The notes: generated from the letters alone by a model not told the origin. Positions 50,979 to 60,237 are shown, numbered from the stretch's first letter. The stretch: 64,000 bases of DNA from Streptomyces griseoruber (GCF_001514205.1 NZ_KQ948765.1:454953-518952); one strand, 5' to 3'. Program-made: numbers and translations.

Positions 50979-51033
50979 GTCGCGTCCGCAGTCCTCGTCT
51001 GTAGTCGGCGTCGGGGTCCGTGCCCCGGAATGT

Positions 51034-51054
51034 CCGTTTGGTATAGGAAAACGG
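51034..51054. promoter_or_regulatory. Inverted repeat between phosphatase and IclR genes
   Basis: CCGTTT-N9-AAACGG, with a TATA core on the spacer, lies in the 107-base gap between the IclR gene and the phosphatase gene. It may be an operator for the IclR protein or a -10 region for the phosphatase. Confidence 0.4.
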
Positions 51055-51085
51055 GTTCGACTCCGGTGCCACAAGGTGCGGGATT

Positions 51086-51844
51086 TCAGATAGTGAGCGA
51101 CAGTCCCCTGGTCACCCGGTTCGCCGTCGGGATCAGCCGGTCCCGGATCTCCTGGAGCCTCGGCAGCCGGTCGGCCGGCAGGGACACGCCGAGCGAGCCG
51201 AGGATGTCGCCGCTGTAGACGGGGACGGCGACACAGACCGTGCCGAGCGCGTACTCCTCCAGGTCCGTGACCGCCGGGGCCACGGGTGAGGCGTCGAGCT
51301 GCCGCAGCAGCTCCGGGGGGCTGGTGATGGTCCTCGGGGTGAGGTCGGCGAGGTGGTGGCGGGAGAGGTAGTCCTTGCGGGCCTCCTCGTCCATCTCCCG
51401 CAGCACGGACTTGCCCAGCGCCGTCGCGTGTCCGGCGTCCTCGAAGCCCACCCAGAGGTCGACGCGGGGTGTCCGGGGGCCGTCCACGATCTCGGCGACG
51501 CGGATCTCGCCCTCCTCGTAGAAGGTGAGGTAGGCGGCGGTCGCGAGCTCGTCCCGCAGGGCGGCGAGGGTGGGCCGGACCCGGCTGAGCAGGGCCTGGC
51601 CCCGGCCCGAGGCGTGCAGCGTGCGCAGCTTGTCGCCCAGGACGAAGCCGCCGTCCTGCAGTTTGCGCACGTATCCGTCGTGGACCAGCGTGCGCAGCAG
51701 ATGGTAGGCGGTGGCCAGGGGCAGCCCCGTCTCCCGCGCCAGCTGTTTCGCCGGCGCGCCGTTCTCGTGCGCGCTCACCGCCTCCAGCAGCCGGAAGGCC
51801 CGCTGCACGGACGTGATGAGCGTGGGGCCGTCCTGCCCAGCCAT
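51086..51844 (-). CDS. IclR-family transcriptional regulator
   Basis: A 252-residue IclR protein. The winged helix is ITSVQRAFRLLEAVSAHENG and LARETGLPLATAYHLLRTL; the effector domain has DAGHATALGKSVLREMDEEA and ALGTVCVAVPVYSGD, the IclR C-terminal signature. It may regulate the phosphatase or secreted hydrolase genes downstream, or a distant catabolic set. Little supports the ATG as start except position; CACGCT 6 bases before it may be a -10 box. Confidence 0.85.
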   Translation of the reverse strand: MAGQDGPTLITSVQRAFRLLEAVSAHENGAPAKQLARETGLPLATAYHLLRTLVHDGYVRKLQDGGFVLGDKLRTLHASGRGQALLSRVRPTLAALRDELATAAYLTFYEEGEIRVAEIVDGPRTPRVDLWVGFEDAGHATALGKSVLREMDEEARKDYLSRHHLADLTPRTITSPPELLRQLDASPVAPAVTDLEEYALGTVCVAVPVYSGDILGSLGVSLPADRLPRLQEIRDRLIPTANRVTRGLSLTI

Positions 51845-51897
51845 AGGACCAGCGTGCGCCGGGCGCGGGCGGCAGGCAAGGCGTGCGCCCCGCGCCC

Positions 51898-54800
51898 CTA
51901 CGGCACGACGGTGGGCCGTGCGGCGCGGGCCGCCTCCAGGGCGGCCGCCGCCCGGTGGGCGTCCGCGGTGAGGTGCGGGGAGCGCCAGGCCTCTGCGGTA
52001 CGGGCGGCCAGGGCGTAGTGCTCGGCGGCCGACCGGTCCTCGCCGAGCAGCCGGTGGAGATCGCCCAGGGCATGGGCGACGGGACGGCTCGCGTACGCCG
52101 TTCCGGCCGCGCCCGCGAGCTGTTCCCGGAAGGGCCGCATCCGCTCGATCAGCGCGGCCGCGGTGGTGTGGTCGGCCCGCAGGACGGCGAGCTGGGAGCG
52201 GAAGTCGAGCTCGATGCCGTAGAGGTGGTCGGCCACCGGTTGCGCCGGGAAGCGCACCTCGCTCGCCTCGTCGGGTCTGCCGAGGCGGGTCAGGGCCAGG
52301 GCGAGCAGGACCCCCACCGAGGGGCCCGCGACGTCGTACACCGAGCGGATCATCCGTTCGACCTCGGTGAGCCGGCCCTGTGCGAACCGGACGGTGATCA
52401 GGCCGAGCGTGCGCAGTCCCGTGGCGTGGTGCGCGCCGACCCGCTGGAGCAGGCCGTCGGCCTCGGCGTATCCGGCCTCGGCGGCGTCGAAGCGACCGGC
52501 GACGTTCGCCAGCATGGCCGAGGCCGCGGCACCCAGGCCCTGCGCCCAGAGCATTCCGTAGCGGTGGGCGAGGGCCAGCCCGTCGGCGGTGCGGCGGCGG
52601 ACCGTCTCGGGATCGTTGCGGGCGGCGGCGGTCATGCCGTCGAGATGCTCGCAGATCCAGCGGTAGGCGGGCAGGTCATGGGCGCGGGCCAGCTCGCGCA
52701 GCTCGGCGACGAGCGGGCCGCGGGCGGTGCCCTGGACCTCGTTCGGCAGCAGCCGGGCGGAGGTCATCAGCGCGGCGGCGAGGAGCCGGGGGTCGCCTCC
52801 CTCGCGGGCGAGCCGGAGCTGGGTGCGGGCCGCGTCCAGGGCCCGTGGCGCGTCCTCGGCGGCCACCGCGTCGACGAGGACGTGCAGCACGCGGCCACGG
52901 GTCGCGTCGTCCAGGCCGGGATCGGCCGCGAGCCGCTCCAGGCGGGCCAGCGAGGTGCGGTCGTAGGGGCCCTCCAGTCTGCTGCGCCACCCGGAGGGCT
53001 CGGTCCAGGCGCCGTAGACCGCCGCGACCAGGTCACCCCGGTCGGCCTGCTCGGCCAGCTCGACGGCCCGCTGCCGGGTGCGCCGGGCCGCGTCCGTGGA
53101 ACCGGCCCGGATCTGCGCCCCGAGCAGCCGCACCAGCAGTGCGACGGTGCGTTCGAGCCGCCCGTGCGGGTCGCGTACGGCGGTGGTGTGCACGTCGATC
53201 GCCTGCTGGAGCAGGTCCACGGCGATGTCGTGGGCGTAGCGCCGCTCGGCGACCTCGGCGGCGCGCAGGGCGTAGTCGACGGCGAGGGGCGCGTCGGCGG
53301 GGCTGCCGGAGCGGGCGAAGTGGTGGGCGAGGGCGGCGAGGTCGTCGGGGCGGTGGTGGCGCAGGACGCGGGCGATCCGGCCGTGCAGCCGGGCGCGCCG
53401 GACCCCGGACAGGTCGGTGTAGACGGTGTCGCGGACCAGGGCGTGCACGAACCGCACCCGGCCGGGTCCCGGCTCGGTGAGCAGGTCGGCGGCGAGGGCG
53501 GCGTCGAGCCCCTCCAGCACCGCGTCCTCGTCGGCGCCGGCCACGTCGAGGAGCAGCGCCACCTCGGCCTCCAGCCCGACGGCCGCGGTGAGCCGTACGG
53601 CGGCGCGGGCGCCCTCGGGCAGCAGGGCCAGCCGTCGGCGCAACACGTCCCGGACGCCCTGCGGCACCTCCGACACGGCGACCAGGGCGCCCTCGCCGGC
53701 GAGCAGCCGGGCGCTCTCCAGGACGTAGAAGGGGTTGCCGCCGGTGCGCTCGGCGAGGGCGGCCACGGTCCTCGCCTCGACGGGTTCGCCGCAGACGGCG
53801 TGGACCACGGTGGCGACGTCCGCCGGGGGCAGCCCGCGCAGCACGACCCGGTGCGGGGCGCCGGGGGCGAGCTGGGCGAGGGTCTTGACCAGGTGCTCGC
53901 CCACCTCGGCGGGGCGGTAGCTGGCGACGGTGAGCAGGGGGACGCCGGTGACCGCGGCGGCGGCTTCGAGCAGGGCGAGGGTCTCGCCGTCCGCGCGGTG
54001 CAGGTCCTCCAGGACGACGGCGAGCGGGGCGGCGCCGGCGGCGGCCCGCAGCCAGGCGGCGAACGCCCGGTGCATACGGAAGCGTCCGGCGGTCGCCTCG
54101 TCGCGGGTCGCGGCGGCGGTGCGCGCCGGCTCCCGCAGCAGCACGTCGAGTTCGGCGGGCCGGGCCGGGGGCAGGTCCCGGGCCAGCGCGCCCAGCGCCT
54201 CCACCCAGGCCCAGGCGGGCGGCGCGCCCTCGTACTCGGGGCACCGCCCGACGACCACCGCCCATCCGTCGGCCCGCAGCCCGCGGACGAACCGCTCCAG
54301 CAACGCCGACTTCCCGGCCCCGGCCTCCCCGCTCACCAGCACCACCCCTCCCCCGTACCGGGCACTCCCCGCGGCGGCCTCCAGGGCGCGCAGCTCCCCG
54401 GCACGGCCGACGAAGGGGGCGCTCCCGGGGCGGGGGTCGGCGGGGTGCGCGGCCGGGTGTGCGGCGGCGGGTACGCCCTCGCCGACACCCCCGAGGGCGG
54501 GCAGCAGCGGCACACCGGCCGCCGGTGCTGTCGCGGACGGCACGGGCACGGGCGGGGCGGGCGCGGGCGGGGTGGCCACGGGCGGCACGGACACGGGCGG
54601 GGCGGACACAGGCGGGGTAGGCGCGGGCGGGGCGGACACAGGCGGGGTAGGCGCGGGCGGGGCGGGCGCGGGCGGCACGGACACGGGCGGGGCGGACACA
54701 GGCGGGGTAGGCGCGGGCGGGGCGGGCGCGGGCGGCACGGACACGGGCGGGGCGGACACAGGCGGGGTAGGCGCGGGCGGGGTCCTCGGTGGCGGTGCGG

Positions 54801-55560
54801 AGTCGTGCAGCAGCTCCAACCGCTGGGCGAGTACGGCCCGTTCCAGTGCGGTGAGGGCCGGGCCCGGGTCGCAGCCCAGTTCCTCGCGGAGGACGTGGGA
54901 CGCACGGCGCAGGGTGGCGAGGGCGTCGGCCTGCCGGCCCAGGGCCCAGTGGGCGAGGGCGAGCAGCCGCCAGCCCTCCTCGCGCAACGGGTTCTCGCGG
55001 ACGAGGACTTCGGCCGCCGGGACCGTCTCGGGGGCGCGGCCGGTACGCAGGTCGGCCGCGGCGGCGAGTTCCCGGGCCTCGGTGCGCAGTTCCGTCAGTC
55101 GCGCGACCTCCGACGCGGCCCAGCTCTCGTCCGCGTGCTCGGCGTAGGCGGGCCCCTGCCACCAGCCGAGGGCCTCGGCGAGCAGGGCGCGGGCCTCCTC
55201 GGCCGGCGCCCGGCGGGCCCGGCGCACCGACGCCTCGAAGCGCCAGGCGTCCACGGCGTCCTGGGGCAGCCGCAGGGCGTAGCCGGGCGGGGCGGTGACG
55301 AGGACGGTCGCCGGGGTGCGGGGCGGCCGGCCGGGCTCCAGGGTGCGGCGCAGGTGGGAGACGTAGGTGTGCAGGGACACGGTGGCCTTGGCGGGCGGTT
55401 CGCCGCGCCACAGGGCGTCGGTCATGCGGTCCACCGGTACGACGCTGCCCCGGGCCGCCGTCAGCAGCGCCAGCACGGCCCGTTGCCGGGGCGCGCCCAG
55501 CCCGACCGGTGTGCCCCCGACCTCGGCACCCAGCGAACCCAGGACTCGAATACGCAGCAC
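51898..55560 (-). CDS. SARP-type BTAD/AAA regulator (AfsR-like), very large
   Basis: A 1220-residue regulator. Residues about 1-95 are an OmpR-like DNA-binding domain (LRIRVLGSLGAEVGG, RMTDALWRGEPPAKA), 97-245 the BTAD (DAWRFEASVRRARRA, LAHWALGRQADALATLRRAS), then a Pro-rich linker of 80 residues, then an AAA domain with Walker A GEAGAGKSALLERFV near 410 and VVLEDLHRAD, then a long TPR-like helical C-terminus. The linker is encoded by perfect 60-bp repeats. SARPs activate antibiotic or secondary-metabolite genes; none are obvious beside it. GTG start. Confidence 0.88.
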   Translation of the reverse strand: MLRIRVLGSLGAEVGGTPVGLGAPRQRAVLALLTAARGSVVPVDRMTDALWRGEPPAKATVSLHTYVSHLRRTLEPGRPPRTPATVLVTAPPGYALRLPQDAVDAWRFEASVRRARRAPAEEARALLAEALGWWQGPAYAEHADESWAASEVARLTELRTEARELAAAADLRTGRAPETVPAAEVLVRENPLREEGWRLLALAHWALGRQADALATLRRASHVLREELGCDPGPALTALERAVLAQRLELLHDSAPPPRTPPAPTPPVSAPPVSVPPAPAPPAPTPPVSAPPVSVPPAPAPPAPTPPVSAPPAPTPPVSAPPVSVPPVATPPAPAPPVPVPSATAPAAGVPLLPALGGVGEGVPAAAHPAAHPADPRPGSAPFVGRAGELRALEAAAGSARYGGGVVLVSGEAGAGKSALLERFVRGLRADGWAVVVGRCPEYEGAPPAWAWVEALGALARDLPPARPAELDVLLREPARTAAATRDEATAGRFRMHRAFAAWLRAAAGAAPLAVVLEDLHRADGETLALLEAAAAVTGVPLLTVASYRPAEVGEHLVKTLAQLAPGAPHRVVLRGLPPADVATVVHAVCGEPVEARTVAALAERTGGNPFYVLESARLLAGEGALVAVSEVPQGVRDVLRRRLALLPEGARAAVRLTAAVGLEAEVALLLDVAGADEDAVLEGLDAALAADLLTEPGPGRVRFVHALVRDTVYTDLSGVRRARLHGRIARVLRHHRPDDLAALAHHFARSGSPADAPLAVDYALRAAEVAERRYAHDIAVDLLQQAIDVHTTAVRDPHGRLERTVALLVRLLGAQIRAGSTDAARRTRQRAVELAEQADRGDLVAAVYGAWTEPSGWRSRLEGPYDRTSLARLERLAADPGLDDATRGRVLHVLVDAVAAEDAPRALDAARTQLRLAREGGDPRLLAAALMTSARLLPNEVQGTARGPLVAELRELARAHDLPAYRWICEHLDGMTAAARNDPETVRRRTADGLALAHRYGMLWAQGLGAAASAMLANVAGRFDAAEAGYAEADGLLQRVGAHHATGLRTLGLITVRFAQGRLTEVERMIRSVYDVAGPSVGVLLALALTRLGRPDEASEVRFPAQPVADHLYGIELDFRSQLAVLRADHTTAAALIERMRPFREQLAGAAGTAYASRPVAHALGDLHRLLGEDRSAAEHYALAARTAEAWRSPHLTADAHRAAAALEAARAARPTVVP
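54541..54780. repeat. 30/60-bp minisatellite inside the SARP-AAA gene
   Basis: Two consecutive 60-bp units (54661-54720 and 54721-54780) are identical, and a 30-bp sub-unit is repeated exactly at 54601-54630 and 54631-54660; imperfect copies precede. All units keep the frame and encode PTPPVSAPPVSVPPAPAPPA-type linker repeats. It is prone to copy-number change. Confidence 0.9.
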
Positions 55561-55698
55561 GCCGCGGGAATCTACCCGAGCCGCCCCTCGATCCCGTCAA
55601 CAGACGATAAACGCGCCAAGCGGACGCCAAGCAGACACCAAGCGGCGGCGGGACCCTGGGAGACCGTTGCCGGTACCCGAGCGTTGGAGCCTCAGAGC

Positions 55699-56391
55699 GT
55701 GTCCCCCAGCAGTACGACTGACGAACTTCCCCCGGCCGAGCGGCCGTACACCCACGAGATGGTCGTGGTCCACCGTGTCTTCCGCCGCGAGTCGGCGCTG
55801 CTGCCCCGGCTGGTGCGGGCGGTGCCGGACGGCGGCACGGCCCGTGCGGAGCAGGTCGCCGGGCATCTGCGCGAGTACGTGGACGGCCTGCACCACCATC
55901 ACGCGCTGGAGGACGAACTGGTCTGGCCGCTGCTGCACGCCCGCATCGCGCGGGACCGCGCACTCGTCGACCGGATGGAGGAGCAGCACCGGCGCATCGA
56001 CAGCAGCCTGGAGGCGGTCGGCGCGTGGGCGCCCGTCTGGGAGCGGGCGGCGGACCGTATCGCGGGTGAGGAACTCGCCCTGGCGCTGGACGCGCACCGG
56101 ATCGTGCTGCTGGAACACCTCGACGACGAGGAGAGGCTGGTGCTCCCGCTGGTCGCGGAGCATCTGTCCGTGGCCGAGTGGGATCTGGTCGGCACGCGCG
56201 GTCTGGAGCGCATACCGAGGAACAAGCTGTTCATCGCTCTCGGCGCGCTGCTGGAGGAGGCGACGCCGCAGGAGCGGCGGTTCTTCCTCGGCAAGGCCCC
56301 ACTGCTCGGCCGGCTGCTGTGGGCGGCGGTCGGCAGACGCCAGTACGCCGCCGCCGTCCGCGCGATCCGCGGTCCGCTGGAAGGACGGTAG
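55699..56391 (+). CDS. Hemerythrin-domain protein
   Basis: A 230-residue protein. Hemerythrin iron ligands are visible: THEMVVVHR, the HHHALEDELVWP motif, EEQHRRIDSS, and LLEHLDDEERLVLPLV, giving the H-HxxxE-HxxxH-HxxxxD pattern in a four-helix bundle (residues 15-150). The rest is helical. Such proteins sense or store oxygen or nitric oxide. The GTG at 55699 has GGAG 8 bases before it. It is divergent from the SARP gene and 4 bases upstream of a PPOX-class gene, probably one operon. Confidence 0.85.
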   Translation: MSPSSTTDELPPAERPYTHEMVVVHRVFRRESALLPRLVRAVPDGGTARAEQVAGHLREYVDGLHHHHALEDELVWPLLHARIARDRALVDRMEEQHRRIDSSLEAVGAWAPVWERAADRIAGEELALALDAHRIVLLEHLDDEERLVLPLVAEHLSVAEWDLVGTRGLERIPRNKLFIALGALLEEATPQERRFFLGKAPLLGRLLWAAVGRRQYAAAVRAIRGPLEGR

Positions 56392-56395
56392 GGAC

Positions 56396-57307
56396 ATGGC
56401 CGTACTCGACTCCGCCCCGCTCGACGTCCTGGACGCCTACCGCACCTGCGAGTTCGTCACGCTCGCCAAGGACGGCACGCCGCTGGTCTGGCCGACGGCG
56501 GTCCGGCGGCGCCCGGACGGGACGCTGCTGCTGTCCACGTCCCTGGCGTTCGCTCAGAAGGCGCTGAACATCCGCCGCGACGGCCGGGTGGCGCTGCTCT
56601 TCTCCGACCCGACCGGCAGCGGTCTCGGCTCCGCCCCGGAGGTGTTCGTCGGGGGCCGGGCCGAGTGCCCGGACGAGATCAGGACGGGTCCGCAGGGCGC
56701 CGAGGACTACTGGCGGATGCTCTTCGAACGGCAGCCGCACAGCAGGGCGTACGTCTCGCTCCCGCTGCGCCGGATGATGGCCTGGTACTACCTGCGGCTG
56801 CTGATCACGGTCACGCCGGAACAGGTGCTCGTACGGGAGCCGTTCGTGCCGCCGGTCGCCCCGCCGGTGCCCAGCGATCTGCCGGGTGCCGACCGGCTCG
56901 CCCGCCACGCGAGCGCGGTACTGGCCGCGCGGGACGCCTCCGGAGCGCCGGTGCTGGCCCGGACCCGCCCCGTCCCGGCGGACGGCGGCTTCGCCTTCAC
57001 GGTCCCCGCCGACTGCGCCGCCGCCCCCGGCCCGGCCTCGCTGCTCGTGCACCGGCACGACGAGAAGATCAACAACATGCGGAACGCCTTGGTGCGGGGC
57101 GAGTTGAGGAGGGCCGGGGCGTCCTGGCTGCTGGTGCCGGAGCGGGTGGTGGAGCCGATGGGTTCGGGGCGGCCCACCGACGCGTTCAAAGTCCTCCGCC
57201 ACACCAGGCGGGCCACCGCCCGCTATCTGGAGCGGCGCGGGCTGGCGCGACCGCCGGTGCAGTGGGCGGAGTTCAGGGCGCTGGCGGCGCAGGCCGAGGC
57301 CCGCTGA
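56396..57307 (+). CDS. PPOX-class (FMN/F420-binding split-barrel) protein
   Basis: A 303-residue protein. The N-terminal 160 residues are a split barrel: CEFVTLAKDGTPLVWPTAVR, LLLSTSLAFAQKALNIRRD and RVALLFSDPTG are the flavin-pocket strands of the pyridoxamine-phosphate oxidase-like family. The second half repeats a weaker form (PVLARTRPVPADGGFAFTVP, LLVHRHDEKINNMRNALVRG). It may reduce small molecules or bind heme. With the hemerythrin it could form an oxygen/NO-related pair (inference). The last 35 bases overlap the convergent TetR gene. Confidence 0.8.
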   Translation: MAVLDSAPLDVLDAYRTCEFVTLAKDGTPLVWPTAVRRRPDGTLLLSTSLAFAQKALNIRRDGRVALLFSDPTGSGLGSAPEVFVGGRAECPDEIRTGPQGAEDYWRMLFERQPHSRAYVSLPLRRMMAWYYLRLLITVTPEQVLVREPFVPPVAPPVPSDLPGADRLARHASAVLAARDASGAPVLARTRPVPADGGFAFTVPADCAAAPGPASLLVHRHDEKINNMRNALVRGELRRAGASWLLVPERVVEPMGSGRPTDAFKVLRHTRRATARYLERRGLARPPVQWAEFRALAAQAEAR

Positions 57308-57896
57308 CCCGCACCATCCCGGCGACATGGGCGGTGACCATGTCGAGGACGTCCGTACCGGCGGCCGCGTCACCGAGGACCAGGTAGTTGAGGGTCAGCC
57401 CGTCGGTCGTCGCGGCCAGATAGCGGGCCAGGACCGGGACGGGGACGCCGAGTTCGAGGTCCATGCCCCGGCACAGCTCCCCGATGAGCTCGGCGTAGGC
57501 CTCCTCGTAGAGCTCGTACTGCCGGCGTGCCAGGTGCGCGAAGCCGGGCTCGCGCAGGGCGTACTGGGTGAGTTCGTAGGTCAGCATGTGCTCCTCGGGG
57601 TGGGCGCGGACGTGGTCCCAGTACGCCTGGAACCCGGCCCGGACCGTCTCCCCGAGGGTGGCCCTGGGCAGGAGCGCCTCCTTCACGACGCTCACCGAGT
57701 GGGCGGTGAGCGTCGTGATGACGGACTCGACGAGGGCCTGCTTGGAGTCGAAGCAGTAGTGGAAGACGCTCAGGGAGACACCGGCCTCGGCGGCGATGGA
57801 CCGGGTGGTCGTCTTCGGGACGCCGTCCCGGGCCATCGCCCTGATGGCCGCCTCCGTCAGCTGCCTGCGCCGCTGCGCCGACGGCATCCGTGCCAT
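57273..57896 (-). CDS. TetR-family transcriptional regulator
   Basis: A 207-residue TetR protein. The helix-turn-helix is TRSIAAEAGVSLSVFHYCFD, with QLTEAAIRAMARDG before it; the ligand domain includes AGFQAYWDHVRAHPEEHMLT and YLAATTDGLTLNYLVLGD. It overlaps the end of the PPOX gene by 35 bases, tail to tail. The start has GGGGACAGG before the ATG. Target unknown; a perfect TetR-like palindrome is found at 60627. Confidence 0.85.
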   Translation of the reverse strand: MARMPSAQRRRQLTEAAIRAMARDGVPKTTTRSIAAEAGVSLSVFHYCFDSKQALVESVITTLTAHSVSVVKEALLPRATLGETVRAGFQAYWDHVRAHPEEHMLTYELTQYALREPGFAHLARRQYELYEEAYAELIGELCRGMDLELGVPVPVLARYLAATTDGLTLNYLVLGDAAAGTDVLDMVTAHVAGMVRVSGPRPAPPAP

Positions 57897-57918
57897 GCCT
57901 GTCCCCCGTTGTCGTACG

Positions 57919-59973
57919 TCAGGCGCTGTGCACGCCCACCTCGTACAGCGAGTATCCCCAGTCGGTGCCGCGGTCCAGGCCGTGGATCCGGACGTAGCGG
58001 GCCGGTGTGCCGGTGAACGTGGCCGTGTCCAGGCCTCCGTCACCGGAGGTGGTGGACCAGGCGGTCGTCCAGGTGGTGCCGTCCGTGGAGAGTTCGACGC
58101 GGTACGACTTGCCGTAGGCGCGCTCCCAGTCGAGGGTGACACGGGAGACCAGGTGGGTGGAGCCCAGGTCCACCTGCCAGTACTGGTCGTCGCTCCAGTC
58201 GCTGGCCCAGCGGGTGGAGTCGTCGCCGTCGACGGCCCGGCCGGGCTGGTAGCTGGTGAACGGGTTGGACTCGGACGAACTGGCCGTGGCCGTCTGCCCC
58301 TTGGCGAGGTTGACCGAGGCCTGGTGCTGCTCGGTGGCGCCCCAGGTGTCGAGGTAGGTCTCGGCGCCCCGGAAGAGGTCGTCGACCACGTCCTGCCCGC
58401 CGACCTTGCGGATGTCCTCGATCCAGTCGGGGATCATGCCGACCTGGGCGGCGCCGTCGGTGTTGAAGTCGAAGGTGCGCGAGCCGGTGGTCTGCTTGTC
58501 GATGACCGAGCCGCCGTCGACGCTCTTGAAGGGGTACGTCACCTTGTTGGCGGCGTCGGCGCCGCGCGGGGCGGGGTGGTCGCCGATGCCGTTGAAGTCG
58601 GTGCCGAAGCCGTACCCGACGCCGTACTTCTCGCGCAGCGCCTCGGTGCGCCCGGCCTCGGTCACGAAGTCCGTGGAGCCGTGCATGTACTGGGCGACGA
58701 AACCACCGAGGGAGTAGACCCGCTCGGTCCAGTTGAGGTCCATCCAGCTGTGCGAGGAGAGGACGCCCGGGTAGCCGGCGGCCTCGAAGATGTCCAGGGC
58801 CTGGCCGGTGGCCTTGACGCTCATGTGGTCGATCTCGAGCATCATCTTGCGCTTCATCATCCCGCGCACGGCGTACTCCCCGAGGGAGGTGAGCCCGCGG
58901 GTGTTGCACTGGGCGTTCTCGTCGTACTCCGGGACCTCGGTGCCCGCCGGCAGGTCGGCCTCGGCATCGGAGGCGGCGGTGCCGATGGGGTTGTCGTGCA
59001 TCGCGGTGGTGCACTTCTCGGTCTGCCAGAAGGTGCCGGTCGACAGGAACTGCCCGACGTTGATGGCCGTGCCGAGGCCGCCCTCGTCGAAGCGGACGCC
59101 GCACAGCGCGTTGTCGAACTTGTGGCACAGGAACATGCTGCGCACACCGAGGGAGTACAGCTCGTCGAGGCCCTTGTCGATGTCGGCCTTGCTGCACTGG
59201 GCGATGTCGAAGACCTGCTTGCAGCCGAACGGCTCGGAGGTCTCGACGCCCAGGATCACGGCCAGCTTGCCCGCCTTGATCACCTCACGGGCCTGCGCGC
59301 TGTCGGTGACGATGCGGAACCAGCCCTTGCCGGTGCCGCCGTACATCTTGTCGATGTAGGCCTGGAGGTCGTACGTCAGCTTCGCCTGGAGCCGGATCGA
59401 GGTCATCTCGTCACAGCTGCGGTCCTTGAAGGGGTAGACGGAGCAGATCATGCCGTTGGTGACGAGGTCGTTGACCAGCACCCGCTGTCCGCCGCGCCAG
59501 GCACGCTCCACCCAGGCGTAGTAGTTCGCCTGGTGGGTCATGGAGTCGTACGCCGGCCAGTCCGCGAACGTCGGCCAGCCGACCGGGTCGTGCTTCCCGT
59601 CACCGCCGTGGGTGATGTAGTCGAAGAGCGCGAGGGTGCCGTCGGGGTAGTGCTCGGGACAGTCCTTGAGCGCGTCGGCGACGCCGGACTCGGAGAACAC
59701 CTTGCCGCAGATCAGCCGGCCGCCGAAGGCCTCGTTGGAGAACAGGTGGTTGTGCGCGTCGACGAAACCGCGCACCTCCCCGGCGGAGTTGGTGCCGGTG
59801 AAGGGCTCCCCGGTCACATTGATCCGGGAGTCCGGGGACGGCCGCGAGGTGGGCGTCCACCAGTCGGTCCCGGCCGCGGAGCTCTGCGCGGGGCCGAGGA
59901 TCGAGGCCAGTACGAGAAGGAGCAGCGAGACGACGGTGACGTCGCGGCGTCTGCGGTACGGGCGTCTGGTCAT
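57919..59973 (-). CDS. Secreted dipeptidase/amidohydrolase-like protein with discoidin domain
   Basis: A 684-residue secreted protein. After a signal peptide (RRDVTVVSLLLLVLASILGP, cut near SAA) comes an M19 dipeptidase/amidohydrolase-like TIM barrel: GFVDAHNHLFSNEAFGG (metal His pair), LAVILGVETSEPF, MLEIDHMSVKATGQALDIF, GVLSSHSWMDLN and FGTDFNGIGDHPAPRG (metal Asp). The last 130 residues are an F5/8-type discoidin domain (NPFTSYQPGRAVDGDDSTRW, YWQVDLGSTHLVSRV) that binds surfaces or sugars. Cysteines occur in pairs. The exact substrate is unknown. The ATG at 59973 lacks a strong site. Confidence 0.8.
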   Translation of the reverse strand: MTRRPYRRRRDVTVVSLLLLVLASILGPAQSSAAGTDWWTPTSRPSPDSRINVTGEPFTGTNSAGEVRGFVDAHNHLFSNEAFGGRLICGKVFSESGVADALKDCPEHYPDGTLALFDYITHGGDGKHDPVGWPTFADWPAYDSMTHQANYYAWVERAWRGGQRVLVNDLVTNGMICSVYPFKDRSCDEMTSIRLQAKLTYDLQAYIDKMYGGTGKGWFRIVTDSAQAREVIKAGKLAVILGVETSEPFGCKQVFDIAQCSKADIDKGLDELYSLGVRSMFLCHKFDNALCGVRFDEGGLGTAINVGQFLSTGTFWQTEKCTTAMHDNPIGTAASDAEADLPAGTEVPEYDENAQCNTRGLTSLGEYAVRGMMKRKMMLEIDHMSVKATGQALDIFEAAGYPGVLSSHSWMDLNWTERVYSLGGFVAQYMHGSTDFVTEAGRTEALREKYGVGYGFGTDFNGIGDHPAPRGADAANKVTYPFKSVDGGSVIDKQTTGSRTFDFNTDGAAQVGMIPDWIEDIRKVGGQDVVDDLFRGAETYLDTWGATEQHQASVNLAKGQTATASSSESNPFTSYQPGRAVDGDDSTRWASDWSDDQYWQVDLGSTHLVSRVTLDWERAYGKSYRVELSTDGTTWTTAWSTTSGDGGLDTATFTGTPARYVRIHGLDRGTDWGYSLYEVGVHSA

Positions 59974-60096
59974 GGTCACAGCCCACGTCCCTCGGTCGGC
60001 GGGTCGCGCGGTCGACGAGGACGCTTTGATCGCCCTTGGTGTTGTCATGACCGACGCAAGATAGTGGGTCGAGAATGCGGACTGACGCCTTTCCGA

Positions 60097-60119
60097 GTCA
60101 AGAGTCCGGGACGCTTGAC
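60097..60119. promoter_or_regulatory. 23-bp near-perfect palindrome in a divergent promoter
   Basis: Arms GTCAAG and CTTGAC enclose GTCC-G-GGAC, with one mismatched pair. It lies in the 264-base gap between the divergent dipeptidase-like and I36 genes and may be a repressor site or, on RNA, a hairpin. TATCTT on the minus strand (about 60058-60063) may be the -10 box of the dipeptidase-like gene. Confidence 0.5.
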
Positions 60120-60237
60120 CTGATGAGCGGGGAAGGACGGCGGCCCCGGTGAACTCCGCGGCGACGGACAACAGTTGAACAATCGGGCGGTGATTCCCTT
60201 CCTTCTGGAACATTCCCGAACGAAGGGCAGAACCGTG

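Noticed and set aside
51052..51075. Sequence resembling a tRNA T-arm and 3' end (GGGTTCGACTCCGGTGCCACA)
   Set aside because: A 5-bp T-stem cannot be formed and no D-arm, anticodon arm or acceptor stem is found upstream on that strand. It could be an old attachment site, but there is no integrase nearby.
54541..54780. Tandem repeats considered as a CRISPR array
   Set aside because: Units are contiguous with no unique spacers and lie in frame inside a coding sequence.
51883..56391. 1502-codon open frame on the plus strand, opposite the SARP-AAA gene
   Set aside because: It is the antisense of a gene with complete DNA-binding, BTAD and AAA motifs; its product is low-complexity Gly/Arg/Gln/Val-rich. 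Only its last 231 codons, the hemerythrin gene, are real.
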